A program made the position numbers and the translations under genes. Below are positions 36,544 through 44,847 of a stretch of 64,000 nucleotides of DNA, one piece after another; positions within the stretch are counted from its first letter, which is position 1; each line of letters starts with the position of its first letter. The stretch is from Alsobacter metallidurans. GTDB taxonomy: Bacteria > Pseudomonadota > Alphaproteobacteria > Rhizobiales > Beijerinckiaceae. The notes beneath the pieces were generated by a model. The model worked only from the letters and a program-made list of their open reading frames with translations. It was not told the DNA's origin and did not search any database. The stretch lies in contig NZ_BMES01000002.1 of NCBI RefSeq assembly GCF_014636935.1, positions 62,001-126,000 on the forward strand, read 5' to 3'.

Positions 36544-37686
36544 TCACGGCTCCCGCGCAACCCGCATGCCGTTGGTGTAGAAGCGCACGTCGAAGTCGTA
36601 TTTGTAGCGCGAGGCGGAGCGCACGTAGCGTTGGTCGGTGTTGAAGGAGCCGCCCCGCAGCACGCGTTCGGGGCAGCGGGGGCGGGTCCAGGCGGAGCCG
36701 TCGGCGGGCGCGCCCTTGTAGCTGTCGTTCCAGCAGTCCTCGACCCATTCTGCGACGTTGCCGGCCATGTCGAAAAGCCCGAACGCATTCGCCGGGAAGC
36801 TGCCGACCGGCGCGGCCGCGGCGGCGGGTTCGGGGTTGCAGCCCCCGCACTGGGCGCGGCCCTTTTCCATGGCGACGCCCCACGGATAAGCCGTGGCGCC
36901 GCCGGCTCGGGCTGCGTATTCCCACTCGCTCTCGGTCGGCAGACGATAGGTCTTGCCGGTCTTGCGAGACAGCCAGGCGACATATTGCTGCGCGTCGTTC
37001 CAGTCGAGGTTCGACACCGGACGATTGCCGCGCCCGGCGCCACGATCCGGCGGCGCATAGGAGCAGCCGCCATCGGCCACGCACGCGTCCCACTCGGCGA
37101 AGGTTACCTCGTGCACCCCGAGCAGAAACGGCTTGCGGATCGTGACCGCGTGCACAGGACCCTCGAACGGGAACAGCTCGGTCGATCCCATCGAGAATGA
37201 CCCCGGCTGGATCGTCGCCAACGGGGGGCAGCCGTCGCAATCCTGCACCACCGCGGGCGCGGGTTGGCGGCCTGGCGCTGCGGGCGCGGCCTGGCGCGGC
37301 GGGTCGCCTTGGCCGGGCTTTTCGACCTGCGCGGGCTTGTCGACCTGGCGAGGCGCCGCCGCGGGAGCGCGCGAGGGCGCGGAGGGCGCGGCAGGCGCCG
37401 CGGCCGCGCCTTCCAGCTCGCGCAACCTGGCCCGGGCCTGCGCGGCGAACCGGCCGTTCGGGTAGGCGTCCAGGTAGGTCCGGAAATCCGCCGCCACGTC
37501 CGCGCCCCGGATGGAGTTCCAGAACCGCGTTTCGAGCGTGTCGTCCGGCGCCGGCGCCGCGCGGGGCGCTTCGGCCGGCCTGCGCGCCTGGGCGTCGGCG
37601 CGGTCGCACCCAATCCAAAGCAACGCTGCGGACGCGCCGAGGACGCCGCGCAGGATCAGGACCGCGAGACCGGCTCTAACGCACAT
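36544..37686 (-). CDS. SUMF1/FGE-fold protein without catalytic cysteines
   Basis: About 380 residues. There is an N-terminal helix ('AGLAVLILRGVLGASAALLW'), a short element with 'ADFRTYLDAYPNGRFAAQARARL' shared with the caspase protein, a Pro/Ala-rich linker (about 85-140) and a C-terminal formylglycine-generating-enzyme fold. The fold's marks are 'MGSTELFPFEGPVH', 'VHEVTFAEWDACV', 'RLPTESEWEYAARAG', 'GNVAEWVEDCW' and 'RVLRGGSF'. Both cysteines of active FGE are replaced (Thr and Val after RGGSF), so sulfatase activation is unlikely; a binding or scaffold role is inferred. The ATG at 37686 overlaps the end of the DUF4399 gene upstream by 11 bases. Confidence 0.85.
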   Translation of the reverse strand: MCVRAGLAVLILRGVLGASAALLWIGCDRADAQARRPAEAPRAAPAPDDTLETRFWNSIRGADVAADFRTYLDAYPNGRFAAQARARLRELEGAAAAPAAPSAPSRAPAAAPRQVDKPAQVEKPGQGDPPRQAAPAAPGRQPAPAVVQDCDGCPPLATIQPGSFSMGSTELFPFEGPVHAVTIRKPFLLGVHEVTFAEWDACVADGGCSYAPPDRGAGRGNRPVSNLDWNDAQQYVAWLSRKTGKTYRLPTESEWEYAARAGGATAYPWGVAMEKGRAQCGGCNPEPAAAAAPVGSFPANAFGLFDMAGNVAEWVEDCWNDSYKGAPADGSAWTRPRCPERVLRGGSFNTDQRYVRSASRYKYDFDVRFYTNGMRVAREP

Positions 37687-38116
37687 AGACCGTGATCTTT
37701 TTGGAGAGAACGGGCGGCGTGTGGGGGATGTGGTCATGGTCGCCCACGACGAGCTGCAGCGTGTGCGGCCCCGGCGGCAAGGTGAGCAGCACTTCCGTCT
37801 GGCCGTTGCCGAGGTGGATGTGGTTGTAGTCCGACGGGATCGGCCGTGTGAGGTCCAGGGGCTCGGCGTCCACCAGCAGGTGGTGATGGCCGGTGTTCGC
37901 CTTCGTGACGCCAGCGGGAGCCACGCCCATCTCCTTGAGCCCGATGCGCACCGTGAATCGCTGTGGAACATGGATGCCGTCCAGCGGGTAGTGGAAATAA
38001 ACGGCCGCGCCGGGCGGGGAGGCCGTGCCGGCGGCCGCGACCACGGCGCTCAACCCAAGCCCGGCGAGCAGGCCCAGAAGCGCGACAATCCTTCGTCCCA
38101 TCGCGGTCATCGCCAT
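37676..38116 (-). CDS. single-domain DUF4399 exported protein
   Basis: The 146-residue protein has a signal peptide ('ALLGLLAGLGLSAVVAAAG') and one DUF4399 domain: 'AVYFHYPLDGIHVPQ', 'VRIGLKEMGVAPAGV', 'NTGHHHLLVD', 'HIHLGNGQTEV' and 'HTLQLVVGDHDHIPH'. The several His residues suggest metal (copper?) binding in the periplasm, but the family function is unknown. It lies six bases after the triple-domain gene and overlaps the SUMF1-like gene, so the three form one transcript. Confidence 0.85.
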   Translation of the reverse strand: MAMTAMGRRIVALLGLLAGLGLSAVVAAAGTASPPGAAVYFHYPLDGIHVPQRFTVRIGLKEMGVAPAGVTKANTGHHHLLVDAEPLDLTRPIPSDYNHIHLGNGQTEVLLTLPPGPHTLQLVVGDHDHIPHTPPVLSKKITVYVR

Positions 38117-38122
38117 GCTCCC

Positions 38123-39427
38123 TCAGCGCCGGCGCTTCTTGGACGCAGCTTTGGCCGCGCCCCCCTTGCGGGGCGCCATGACGGTCACTTCGATCCGCTC
38201 CGTCATCACGGGCGGATCGAACGGCACGTGCTGCGCGTCCGCGAGAATGAGCTGCAGCGTGTGCCTGCCCGGCGCGAGCGAGATCTTCTTCTCGGTCTGC
38301 CCGTTGCCGAAATGCAGGTGCGCCGGATCATTCGGGATCGGCTGGTCGAGCGGCGGCGTCTCGACGTCGACCAGCAGGTGATGGTGGCCGGTGTTGGCCT
38401 TGGCGACGCCGGCGGGCGCCACGCCCATGTTGCGCAGGCCGAACCGCACGGTGGTGTTCGGGTAGATGGTCGCGCCTTTGGGCGGATAGATGAAATACAC
38501 GGCCGCGTCGGGCGGCGCCGGAGTGCGGGTGGGAGCGCCGGCGCCCGAAGTCGCCTGAGCGAGCCCCGGGGCCGCCTGTGCGACCGCGGGGGCCGCGGGC
38601 CGGTCGGGCGCGCGCGGCTCCTCGGCGACGACGCGGATCGCCTTGGAGAACACCGGCGGATCGTGCGGCACGTGCTCGTGGTCGGCCAGCGCGAGTTGCA
38701 GCGTGTGGGGACCGGGCGACAGCGTCACCTCGGCCGAAGATTGCGCCTTGCCGAAATGCAGGTGGTTGGGATCGTTCGGGATTTCGCGATCGACGTCGGG
38801 CGGCGGAGCGTCGATGATCAGGTGGTGATGCCCGGTCGCGGGCGCGCTCGTGCCGGCGGGCGCAAGCGTGATCCCGGCCACCCCGAAGCGGATGGTGGCG
38901 CGCGTCGGGATTACGGCGCCGTCGTCGAGCCCCTCGAAGAACACGGTCGCGCCGGGCGGGGAAGGCGTGCGGGCCCGCTCCACCGTGGCGGCGTCGACGC
39001 GGACGTGCAGCACTTCCGACATCACGGGCGGATCGTGCGGCGCGTGGTCCTGGTCGCCGAGCACGAGTTGCAACGTGTGCTCGGCGGCCGGCAGGATGAT
39101 CTCGGCTTCGGTCTGGCCACGGCCGAAATGCAGGTGATTTGGATCGCTCGGAATCGGCTGGTCGGGCGCCGGCGGGGGAGCGTCGATCACCAGGTGGTGG
39201 TGGCCGGTGTTCGGCCGCGCAACGCCGGCCGGCGCGATCTCCATCTTGTCGATGCCGAACCGCACGGTTAAACGCGACGGCACGGTCGCGCCGTCCTTGA
39301 GGTCGACAAAGAAAACCCGCGCCTCCGGCGGCGAGGCTTTGCGCTGCGGCTGCTGGGCGTCGGCCGAACGCGCCGCGAGGGCGGCCAGCAAGGCGACGAG
39401 CATGCGAAGGGACGCGTGGGTGAGCAT
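38123..39427 (-). CDS. triple DUF4399 exported protein
   Basis: About 434 residues. A signal peptide ('SLRMLVALLAALAARSADAQ') is followed by three DUF4399 repeats near residues 30-145, 150-265 and 300-415. Each has the series 'vRFG', 'APAG', 'TGHHHL', 'HLHFG..Q' and 'HTLQL.l.D..H.P.DPPV'. All three keep the His-rich motifs. An Ala/Pro linker separates repeats two and three, and the C-terminus is a Lys/Arg tail. The start at 39427 is preceded by GGAGG on the coding strand ('cctcc' just downstream on the plus strand). Family proteins normally have one domain, so this is an internal triplication. Confidence 0.87.
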   Translation of the reverse strand: MLTHASLRMLVALLAALAARSADAQQPQRKASPPEARVFFVDLKDGATVPSRLTVRFGIDKMEIAPAGVARPNTGHHHLVIDAPPPAPDQPIPSDPNHLHFGRGQTEAEIILPAAEHTLQLVLGDQDHAPHDPPVMSEVLHVRVDAATVERARTPSPPGATVFFEGLDDGAVIPTRATIRFGVAGITLAPAGTSAPATGHHHLIIDAPPPDVDREIPNDPNHLHFGKAQSSAEVTLSPGPHTLQLALADHEHVPHDPPVFSKAIRVVAEEPRAPDRPAAPAVAQAAPGLAQATSGAGAPTRTPAPPDAAVYFIYPPKGATIYPNTTVRFGLRNMGVAPAGVAKANTGHHHLLVDVETPPLDQPIPNDPAHLHFGNGQTEKKISLAPGRHTLQLILADAQHVPFDPPVMTERIEVTVMAPRKGGAAKAASKKRRR

Positions 39428-39595
39428 CGCCGACCTCCGATGGCCGCAGGACACAAAATGCTCGTCTGGGTTGAAAGTTAACAAGCCCGGACGGGCGAAA
39501 CAAGGCAAGCTTGAGCGTGTGGTCCCGCGCCCATTCTGCTCCGGGCCGGCAGAACCAGGTGTGAGGTTGCGCACATGCGCGCCTTGGTTGCAGCG

Positions 39596-42500
39596 TCAGG
39601 GCTCGGGCGGGGCGTCGGCGTTGCGCGCCTCCAGCAGCCGCCGCTCCACCTCGGCGGTCCGCTGGATCTGCGCCTGCAGCAGCCGCAACCCGAAATCCGG
39701 ATACTCCAGCACCAGTTCGGTGAGGACGTCGCGGCGGATGCGCAGGGCGCGCACGGGCGTGTTGGCGGTCACGGTGGCGTTGCGGCGGCCGCGGGTGAGC
39801 GCGCCCATCTCGCCCACGATCGCGCCCGGCTCAGTGACGCCCAGGCGCAGCGCGCCCGCGTCCCCCTGGATCCACACGGTCGCGTCCCCGGACAGGAGCA
39901 CGAGCGCGTCGTGCGCCTCGTCGCCCTGGCGCATGAGCACATGCCCGGGCGCGAACGCCACGCGCTCGCCCGTGAACGCGAGCAGCTTCAGGCGCGCGGT
40001 CTCGAGCGAGGCGAGCATGGGCACGGCGCGCAGCGCGCGCACCTCCTCGCTCATGGCCTCCGGGCGGGCGGGCGCCGGCGCGCTCTCGCGCGCGCCCGCG
40101 CGGACGCGGGCGCGGCCGGTCCCGAGCTCCACCGCCTGCGTGAAGCCCGCGCGCTCCACGCCCGGACCGCACGCCGCCACCAGCGTGCGCCCGTGCATGA
40201 AGGCGCGGATGGCCGCGAGCGCCTGCGCGCCGCGCACATCCCCGTAGGCCTGCAGCGCGCCGTCGAGCACGAGCACGGCCGGGCGCTTGAGCAGGCAGCG
40301 CCCGAGCGCCAGCGCGGCCCGCTGGGTCGCGTAGAGCTCGCGCCCGCCCGGCCCCACGGGCTGGTCCAGGCCCACGTCGAGCACGACGCGCGTCAGCCCC
40401 GTCTGCGCGAGCGCGCCCTCCAGCGCCTCCGCGAGCCGCTCGCCCGCCGAGGGCGCCTCCGAGACCACGCGCCCGAACAACAAATTGTCCCGCAAACTCG
40501 CCCCGGGCGTGTAGGCCGCGGGGTCGTAGACCGGGAGGGTGACGCCCGCCGCCGCGGCGGCTTCGGCGACGGCGGGTCGCGCCGCCAGGATGCGGGCCCG
40601 CAGGGCGTCGTCGAGCAGGCCCAGCCGGTGCACAGGCTCGCAGTAGCGCAGCGCGAGCGTCAGAAAGTTCAGCCGGTCCTCGGATGTGGCGCGCCCCAGC
40701 CCATGCCGCTCCAGCGCACGGCGGTGCCCGTCCAGCGCCTCGGCCGACATGAAGGCGAAGCGCTGCACCACGAGGCTCTGCGGCCCGAAATCGGCGAAGA
40801 TCTCCACCATCGTGGCCGCAAACCCGCGCCCGATCGCCTCCAGGGCGTCCCCCAGCTCCAGCCGGTAGAGCGTGACGGCCAGAAATGGCGCGGCCTCCGC
40901 AGCCGCCTCCGGCTCGGGCAGGGGCCCGAACAGCAGGTTCTCGCGGATCGACAGGCGCTCGCCATAGCGTTCGGGGTCGAAGCTCTCCACCAGGTCGGAA
41001 GCGTTGGCGGCCGCCAGCGCCTCCGCCAGCGCGTCCCGCGCGGCGACGATCCGGGCCGCCAGATCGGGTTCTGCGGCCGGGTCGATCCTGGCCGCGAGCC
41101 CGGCCCGGCGCATGTCGGCCTCCAGGTCCACCACCCGCACCACCCGCAGCACCGCCTCGCCGAGCTCCTCGAGCGAGCTCACGCCGGCTGCGTCCAGGTC
41201 GAGCCATTGCGCGTCCCCGCCGCGGCGCAGCCCGTAGAGCAGGTTGTCCCGAAAGCTCCCGGCGAACACGGCCGGGTCCGGCCCCGCATAGGCGAACAGC
41301 CGGCCCAGCGTGGCGTCGTCCATCTGGTCGAGCCGGTTGTCGCCGTAGGAGACGTGGCCGGATGCCGGCTGGCGCCGTCCCGCCAACGCGGATGCGAGCG
41401 CGCTGGCGAGTTCGTGCGGCCCGAACAGCGCCGCATGGTCCCCGGGAGCGATGCTGAGCGAGACCTTCTCGGAGCCGGGTTCGCCCGGCGAGCCGCCAAG
41501 CTCCACCGCAACGGCCGACAACACCGCGCCGGCGGGCTCGGCGGGCGTGAGTGCGCCCGTCGCCGCGGGGGCGTCCAGCGCCGGGAACTGCTCCACGACC
41601 TGCTGGAACTTCACCTCCACGTCCATGCGCTGCTGATCCCAGTCGATCAGCTCCTTCACGGGCGGGGGCAGGTCGCGATAGGCCGCGATCACGGCGACGA
41701 GCTGGCCGATGGCGAGTTCGCCGTGCAGCGCGAAATAGCCGCCCAGCGAGTAGAACAGGAATGGCGTCGCCTGCGCGAGCAGGTTGTTGGCGAACTTGGC
41801 TGCGAACTTGCGCCCGTAGAGGCGGTAGCGGATCGAAAACAGCTCCTCGAGCCGGCCGGCGATGCGGCTCATCTCGTAGGGCGCGGCGCCGTGGTTGCGG
41901 ACTTCGTCGAGCCCATCCACCACCTCGCCGATGCGCCCTGCGAGCGCGCGTGACTGCAGCTGCCGCATCCGCCCGAGGCGCAGCTGCTCGCGCCGTAGCC
42001 GCGGGATGATCACCGCCTGCACGCCCACGAGCGCGCCGGCGCAGACGCCCAGCGGCAGGCTCTGGATGAGAATAAACGCCAGCGCGGTCGCGGCCTGCCC
42101 GAACAGGAAGATGGGCTGGATAAAGGCGTCGCCCACGAACCCGCCGACGGGCTCCACCTCGTCCTTGATGATGGTGGCCGCCTCGGAGGCGCTGATGCGC
42201 CGTCCCGCGTCGGGCGTGCGGGCCACAAGCGCGGCGAAGAGCTCGAAGCGCAGACGCTGCAGCACGCGTTCGCCCAGCGCACCCTTGCGCATGTTGATGA
42301 CGTATTTGAAGGCGCCGTTCACCAGCACCAGAGCGAGGAACAGTCCAGACAGGGCGAACAGGTAGGAGGTGCGGTCGAACTCGATTCCGGGAAACAGAAC
42401 CGCGCCGCTCCAGGGCGATACGATGCGAAACAGGGGCGCGGTGGCGGACGACTGAAACGCCCGGCCCTGGATGGCGTCGGTGACGATCAACTTCGGCACG

Positions 42501-42625
42501 TCCAGCGACGCGTAGTAGAACGGCATCGAGAGCAGCACGACCGCCAGCACGCGCAACTGCTCGCCGCGGCTGCAGCGCCAGATATAGGCGAACAGACGCT
42601 CGCGCTGGGGAGTGGCCGGCTGCAC
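39596..42625 (-). CDS. degenerate ABC exporter fused to cyclic-nucleotide-binding domain
   Basis: About 1009 residues from a GTG at 42625 (open to 42811; start uncertain). An N-terminal ABC-exporter membrane domain of six helices (about 30-330) is followed by a nucleotide-binding-like region that lacks a Walker A lysine: 'LFGPHELASALASALAG' stands where G-x-x-G-x-G-K-S should be. The post-Q-loop segment occurs three times ('GSFRDNLLYGL', 'LSIRENLLFGP', 'ASLRDNLLFGR'). The signature site reads 'GPGGRELYATQRAALALGR' and Walker B 'AVLVLDGAL' without the usual Glu. A cNMP-binding domain ends the protein ('PGHVLMRQGDEAHDALVLL' and 'GEMGALTRGRRNATVTA'). It may be an effector for the cyclase rather than a working pump. 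Confidence 0.8.
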   Translation of the reverse strand: MQPATPQRERLFAYIWRCSRGEQLRVLAVVLLSMPFYYASLDVPKLIVTDAIQGRAFQSSATAPLFRIVSPWSGAVLFPGIEFDRTSYLFALSGLFLALVLVNGAFKYVINMRKGALGERVLQRLRFELFAALVARTPDAGRRISASEAATIIKDEVEPVGGFVGDAFIQPIFLFGQAATALAFILIQSLPLGVCAGALVGVQAVIIPRLRREQLRLGRMRQLQSRALAGRIGEVVDGLDEVRNHGAAPYEMSRIAGRLEELFSIRYRLYGRKFAAKFANNLLAQATPFLFYSLGGYFALHGELAIGQLVAVIAAYRDLPPPVKELIDWDQQRMDVEVKFQQVVEQFPALDAPAATGALTPAEPAGAVLSAVAVELGGSPGEPGSEKVSLSIAPGDHAALFGPHELASALASALAGRRQPASGHVSYGDNRLDQMDDATLGRLFAYAGPDPAVFAGSFRDNLLYGLRRGGDAQWLDLDAAGVSSLEELGEAVLRVVRVVDLEADMRRAGLAARIDPAAEPDLAARIVAARDALAEALAAANASDLVESFDPERYGERLSIRENLLFGPLPEPEAAAEAAPFLAVTLYRLELGDALEAIGRGFAATMVEIFADFGPQSLVVQRFAFMSAEALDGHRRALERHGLGRATSEDRLNFLTLALRYCEPVHRLGLLDDALRARILAARPAVAEAAAAAGVTLPVYDPAAYTPGASLRDNLLFGRVVSEAPSAGERLAEALEGALAQTGLTRVVLDVGLDQPVGPGGRELYATQRAALALGRCLLKRPAVLVLDGALQAYGDVRGAQALAAIRAFMHGRTLVAACGPGVERAGFTQAVELGTGRARVRAGARESAPAPARPEAMSEEVRALRAVPMLASLETARLKLLAFTGERVAFAPGHVLMRQGDEAHDALVLLSGDATVWIQGDAGALRLGVTEPGAIVGEMGALTRGRRNATVTANTPVRALRIRRDVLTELVLEYPDFGLRLLQAQIQRTAEVERRLLEARNADAPPEP

Positions 42626-42857
42626 CGTGATCGCCCTGATTCGCCCCGACCGCCGCTCGGGCGCCGGTGCGTCGAGATTAACCGCGGCGGCGGGCGAGCG
42701 CCATGTCCAGGCCGTGTAATGACGCACAGCGCGCGGTTTAGTTAAACCCCGGCACGCGCGAGGCCCATGCCCCCGGACGCCACGCGTCCCTTTTGCTGTG
42801 CCGATCCGCACAGACCAGGATCAACAAACCCTCGATTGATCCGGCTCTTCCCGAGGG

Positions 42858-43511
42858 ATGTCCGGAGATGCGATGCGGGCGGCAGGAATTAGCTTGGCTG
42901 GCGTGCTCATCGTCGTCGTCGCCCGCTTCATCACGGCGGTTCGTGGGCTTTGGGACGGCGTCGCGCCGACCGACGAGCAGCGGATCTATTTCGCCAACCA
43001 CGCCAGTCACGGCGATTTCGTCCTGATCTGGACGGTGCTGCCGCGACGGATGCGCTTTGCGACCCGACCGGTCGCCGGCAGCGACTACTGGCTCAAGTCT
43101 CGCCTGCGGTGGTTTATCGGGTGCGACGTATTTAACGCAGTACTAATCGACCGCGAGCGCGTCAGCCGCGCCAACGACCCGATCCGGATAATGACCGACG
43201 TATTGGACCAGGGATTGTCGCTCATCGTCTTCCCCGAAGGCACCCGCAACGCGACCGAGGCGCGGCTCCTGCCGTTCAAGAGCGGGCTCTATCACCTCGC
43301 AAAGGCTCGCACGGACGTGCCGCTGGTCCCGGTCTGGATCGACAACCTCAACCGGGTGATGCCGAAAGGCGAGTTCGTGCCCATTCCGCTGATCTGCACG
43401 GTGACGTTCGGAGCCCCCCTCCGGCTGGCCGCCGCGGAACGAAAGCAGGATTTTCTGGCCCGCGCCGAACAGGCGCTGCTCGCCCTGTCGCCAAAGGCGA
43501 CCGCGCCATGA
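42858..43511 (+). CDS. lysophospholipid (1-acyl-glycerol-3-phosphate) acyltransferase, PlsC-like
   Basis: The 217-residue protein has an N-terminal helix ('LAGVLIVVVARFITAV') and PlsC motifs: 'NHASHGD' (H-x4-D), 'FPEGTRN' and 'VPLVPVWIDN'. It transfers an acyl chain to a lysophospholipid or related alcohol at the inner membrane. The ATG at 42858 or 42873 may be used. Its stop overlaps the CdsA-like gene as ATGA. It is the first gene of a four-gene phospholipid-type operon. Confidence 0.9.
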   Translation: MSGDAMRAAGISLAGVLIVVVARFITAVRGLWDGVAPTDEQRIYFANHASHGDFVLIWTVLPRRMRFATRPVAGSDYWLKSRLRWFIGCDVFNAVLIDRERVSRANDPIRIMTDVLDQGLSLIVFPEGTRNATEARLLPFKSGLYHLAKARTDVPLVPVWIDNLNRVMPKGEFVPIPLICTVTFGAPLRLAAAERKQDFLARAEQALLALSPKATAP

Positions 43512-44458
43512 CGATGCCGCATCGTGACCTCCTCGTCGTGCTCGCCAGCCTTCTCGCCGTTCTGATCGTGGCGTCCGCGATCGGCTACGCGCTCCATCGC
43601 AGGTTGTCGCCGGACGGCCAGAACGCCGTGGTCGAGAACCTGAACGACCGGATCCGGGCCTGGTGGATCATGGTCGTCCTCATGGGTCTGGCGTTGATCG
43701 GCGGCAAGACAGGCGTGACGCTCCTGTTCGCGTTCTGCTCCTTCGCGGCTCTGCGCGAGTTCATCACGCTCACCAACACGCGCCGCGCCGATCATTGGGC
43801 GCTGGCCGCCGCGTTCTTCATCGTGCTGCCGGTGCAGTATTATCTGGTCTGGATCGACTGGTATGGGCTCTACGCGATCTTCATCCCGGTCTATGCCTTC
43901 CTGCTGATGCCGATCATCGCGGCGCTGCGCGGCGACACGGACCATTATCTCGTGCGCATCGCCGAGGTGCAGTGGGCTCAGATGATCTGCGTCTTCTGCA
44001 CCTCGCACGTCCCGGCGCTGCTGACTTTGCAGATCCCCGGCTACGAGGGGCGCAACGTCCTCCTGATCGCGTTCCTGGTGATCGTCGTGCAGATGAGCGA
44101 CGTCCTCCAGTACATCTGGGGCAAACTTCTGGGCCGCACCAAGATCGCCCCGCGCCTGTCGCCCTCCAAGACTGTGGAAGGGTTTGTCGGCGGCGCGCTC
44201 AGCGCCACGCTCATCGGCGCGGCGCTGGCGTGGATGACGCCGTTCCGGCCGCTGGAGGCCGCCTTCCTGTCGCTCGTGATCGTGCTGATGGGCTTCTTCG
44301 GCGGACTCGTGATGTCGGCGATCAAGCGCGATCGCGGCGTCAAGGACTGGGGCCACCTGATCGCCGGCCATGGCGGCTTCATCGACCGGCTCGACTCCGT
44401 GGTGTTTTCCGCCCCGATCTTCTTTCATCTCGTCCGTTACGGCTGGTCGGCCACATGA
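43508..44458 (+). CDS. phosphatidate cytidylyltransferase (CdsA-like)
   Basis: The 316-residue membrane protein has about eight helices and the CdsA signature near the C-terminus: 'SPSKTVEGFVGGALSATL' and 'SAIKRDRGVKDWGHLIAGHGGFIDRLDS'. It makes CDP-diacylglycerol from phosphatidic acid and CTP. It lies between the PlsC-like and CDP-alcohol transferase genes with ATGA overlaps on both sides. The set resembles E. coli ynbA/ynbB/ynbC more than the housekeeping lipid genes, so it may serve a specialised lipid. Confidence 0.92.
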   Translation: MTMPHRDLLVVLASLLAVLIVASAIGYALHRRLSPDGQNAVVENLNDRIRAWWIMVVLMGLALIGGKTGVTLLFAFCSFAALREFITLTNTRRADHWALAAAFFIVLPVQYYLVWIDWYGLYAIFIPVYAFLLMPIIAALRGDTDHYLVRIAEVQWAQMICVFCTSHVPALLTLQIPGYEGRNVLLIAFLVIVVQMSDVLQYIWGKLLGRTKIAPRLSPSKTVEGFVGGALSATLIGAALAWMTPFRPLEAAFLSLVIVLMGFFGGLVMSAIKRDRGVKDWGHLIAGHGGFIDRLDSVVFSAPIFFHLVRYGWSAT

Positions 44459-44844
44459 CCACATCGCGCCGCGGCCTGATGGACAGCAGCGTCGTGCATG
44501 TCGCTTTCGCATTCTTGGCGATGGGCGGCTGGGCGGCTTTCGCCAACCGGGCCCATCCGACGCCGACGTGGCTGCAGGCAGGCTTGATCCAGGGCGCGCT
44601 GTCGGCCGCCATCACCCTGCTGCTGAAACGCGCGATCGAGCGGTTGGCCGATTGGTTCGAAGGGCCTGTCGGGCTCGTCGCCCCGCCGCTGGTCGCCTTG
44701 ATCGTCTCGGCCTGCGCGCTGACCACGCTTCACGCGCTGGGCAGCACGCCCGAGATCGCGCGCACGATCGCCTTGCCGCTCACCGTTTCGACGAGCTACG
44801 CGGCGCTCTACAACCTCGCGCTCTGGCGCGCAAAGAGGGCCTGA
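44455..44844 (+). CDS. 129-residue membrane protein of unknown function
   Basis: The product has about four hydrophobic helices: 'VVHVAFAFLAMGGWAAF', 'GLIQGALSAAITLLL', 'GLVAPPLVALIVSACALTTL' and 'TIALPLTVSTSYAALYNLAL'. The ATG at 44455 overlaps the CdsA stop as ATGA, and the CDP-alcohol transferase follows four bases after its stop, so it is a real member of the operon. I do not recognise a family. A helper or scaffold for the lipid enzymes is inferred. Confidence 0.75.
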   Translation: MTTSRRGLMDSSVVHVAFAFLAMGGWAAFANRAHPTPTWLQAGLIQGALSAAITLLLKRAIERLADWFEGPVGLVAPPLVALIVSACALTTLHALGSTPEIARTIALPLTVSTSYAALYNLALWRAKRA

Positions 44845-44847
44845 CCG

